Source: Phycisphaerales bacterium (GTDB taxonomy: Bacteria; Planctomycetota; Phycisphaerae; Phycisphaerales; SM1A02). From it: DNA of 59,488 bases. The notes under the pieces were generated by a model, which was not told where the DNA came from, did not search any database, and saw only the letters and a program-made list of their open reading frames with translations. Made by a program: the position numbers and the translations under genes. The stretch lies in contig JAKEEP010000162.1 in assembly GCA_022616475.1 (NCBI GenBank), positions 1 to 59,488 on the forward strand. The letters run 5' to 3'. This document shows positions 58,795-59,488 of this stretch, piece after piece. The first letter of the stretch is position 1. The number at the start of each line of letters is the position of its first letter.

Positions 58795-59488
58795 TCTTCA
58801 TCCGGTAGTAATCCATGATGCCGAGATTCCCCTTGCGGAACGCCTCGGCCATGGCTTTGGGCACCTCCGCCTCCGCCAGGATGACCAAGGCGCGGTTCTT
58901 CTGAGCTTCGGCGACGAACTCGGTCTCCTGCGCCACGGCCATGGCACGCCGCTTCTCGGCCTCGGCTTGGAATCGCTTCTTATCCGCCTCGGCCTGGTGA
59001 GCCTGCAGGTTCGCGCCGATGTTGTCGCCCACATCGATATCAGCGATGTCGATCGACAGAATCTCGAACGCCGTGCCCGCGTCCAGTCCCTTGGCCAACA
59101 CGGTCTTGGAAATGCGATCGGGAGTCTCGAGCACCGCCAGGTGGCTCGCTGAGGAGCCGATCGTGGAGATGATGCCTTCGCCCACTCGCGCGATGATCGT
59201 TTCTTCAGTCGCGCCGCCGACCAGCCGCGCGATATTGGTGCGCACCGTCACCCGAGCCTTGGCCTTGAGCTGGATGCCATCCTTGGCGATGGCGTCGATC
59301 GTTCCCTTGCCGGATGTCGCGCTCGGGCAATCGATCACCTTTGGGTCAACCGAAGTCTTCACCGCATCCACGATGTCGCGCCCGGCCAGGTCGATCGCGG
59401 TCGCGCGGTCCCATGGCAGATCGATCTTCGCCTTGTCGGCGGCGATCATCGCCCGCACCACGTTGGTCACGCGCCCGCCCGCCAGATA
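58727..59488 (-). CDS. floA: Flotillin-like protein FloA (5' part cut by window end)
   Basis: The visible part encodes the SPFH domain end ('[20 protein letters not shown]', '[20 protein letters not shown]'), a charged coiled coil ('[20 protein letters not shown]') and a C-terminus ending '[15 protein letters not shown]'. FloA proteins organise membrane microdomains. The start codon and membrane anchor lie beyond the window. Its stop region overlaps the start of the downstream glycosyltransferase by up to 68 bp. Confidence 0.88.
   Translation of the reverse strand, partial: YLAGGRVTNVVRAMIAADKAKIDLPWDRATAIDLAGRDIVDAVKTSVDPKVIDCPSATSGKGTIDAIAKDGIQLKAKARVTVRTNIARLVGGATEETIIARVGEGIISTIGSSASHLAVLETPDRISKTVLAKGLDAGTAFEILSIDIADIDVGDNIGANLQAHQAEADKKRFQAEAEKRRAMAVAQETEFVAEAQKNRALVILAEAEVPKAMAEAFRKGNLGIMDYYRMKNVVADTHMRDSIAGTGGTDSKG

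Overview
The window looks like a chromosomal segment of a planctomycete, most likely class Phycisphaerae. Several observations support this: a tuf - rpmG - tRNA-Trp - secE - nusG block, a pseudopilin-like protein ending in an H-X9-DG-like signature, several large secreted proteins that end in a dockerin-like 'VNVxDLLAVIxxWG...DLLxVIxNW' module, and high-GC codon use. The assignment is by recognition, not by a database search.

Layout. (1) 0-4.2 kb: the 3' end of a pseudopilin-like gene, then a plus-strand translation/secretion block (tRNA-Thr, tuf, rpmG, tRNA-Trp, secE, nusG). Its spacers are filled with different 7-bp-periodic repeats. (2) 4.3-6.6 kb: a minus-strand cassette of a TcmP-like protein and a three-Cys-motif DUF5131 (Gp37/Gp68) protein, then a conserved unknown. 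(3) 6.7-17.5 kb: two paralogous membrane-anchored proteins, a MoxR ATPase, a REP-associated tyrosine transposase (RAYT) flanked by 28-bp inverted REP-like copies, three lipoproteins, a BatA/VWA membrane protein, an outer-membrane-type protein, and guanylate kinase coupled to a secreted unknown. (4) 17.6-18.8 kb: a PAS histidine kinase of the HisKA_2 type.

(5) 19-47 kb: a stress/redox accessory region. It holds two double-domain universal stress proteins, a CBS protein, a Ccc1/VIT1-like transporter, a zinc alcohol dehydrogenase, a PPOX-family flavoprotein, an ECF sigma factor, a c-type cytochrome lipoprotein, a large multicopper oxidase, a cupredoxin/beta-propeller protein, and decayed nitrite-ammonification genes (nrfH with two frameshifts and an nrfA N-terminal remnant). 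In the middle sit a kinase whose PAS domain looks like the haem PAS of FixL and a FixJ/NarL-type regulator. A 20-bp palindromic motif (AACGGGGNNNTTTCCCYGTK) recurs at a fairly constant distance upstream of many of these genes, with near-perfect copies at 21813, 27499, 28690 and 32000. I read this as a candidate oxygen- or redox-responsive regulon. This is the most interesting signal in the window. Four secreted proteins here share the dockerin-like C-terminal module. The tmRNA gene (45096-45442, minus) lies near the end of this region.

(6) 47.5-59.5 kb: housekeeping and envelope genes: an ABC-2 exporter pair, an HscB-like co-chaperone, a cold-shock protein with a clear promoter and terminator, a PlsC acyltransferase with a DegT aminotransferase, CstA, a Tat-exported asparaginase-family protein, a flippase-like membrane protein, a GT2 glycosyltransferase, and the 3' part of a flotillin-like floA gene cut by the window end.

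Several genes carry single-base indels, some at homopolymers. Real decay and assembly error cannot be told apart from this sequence alone.
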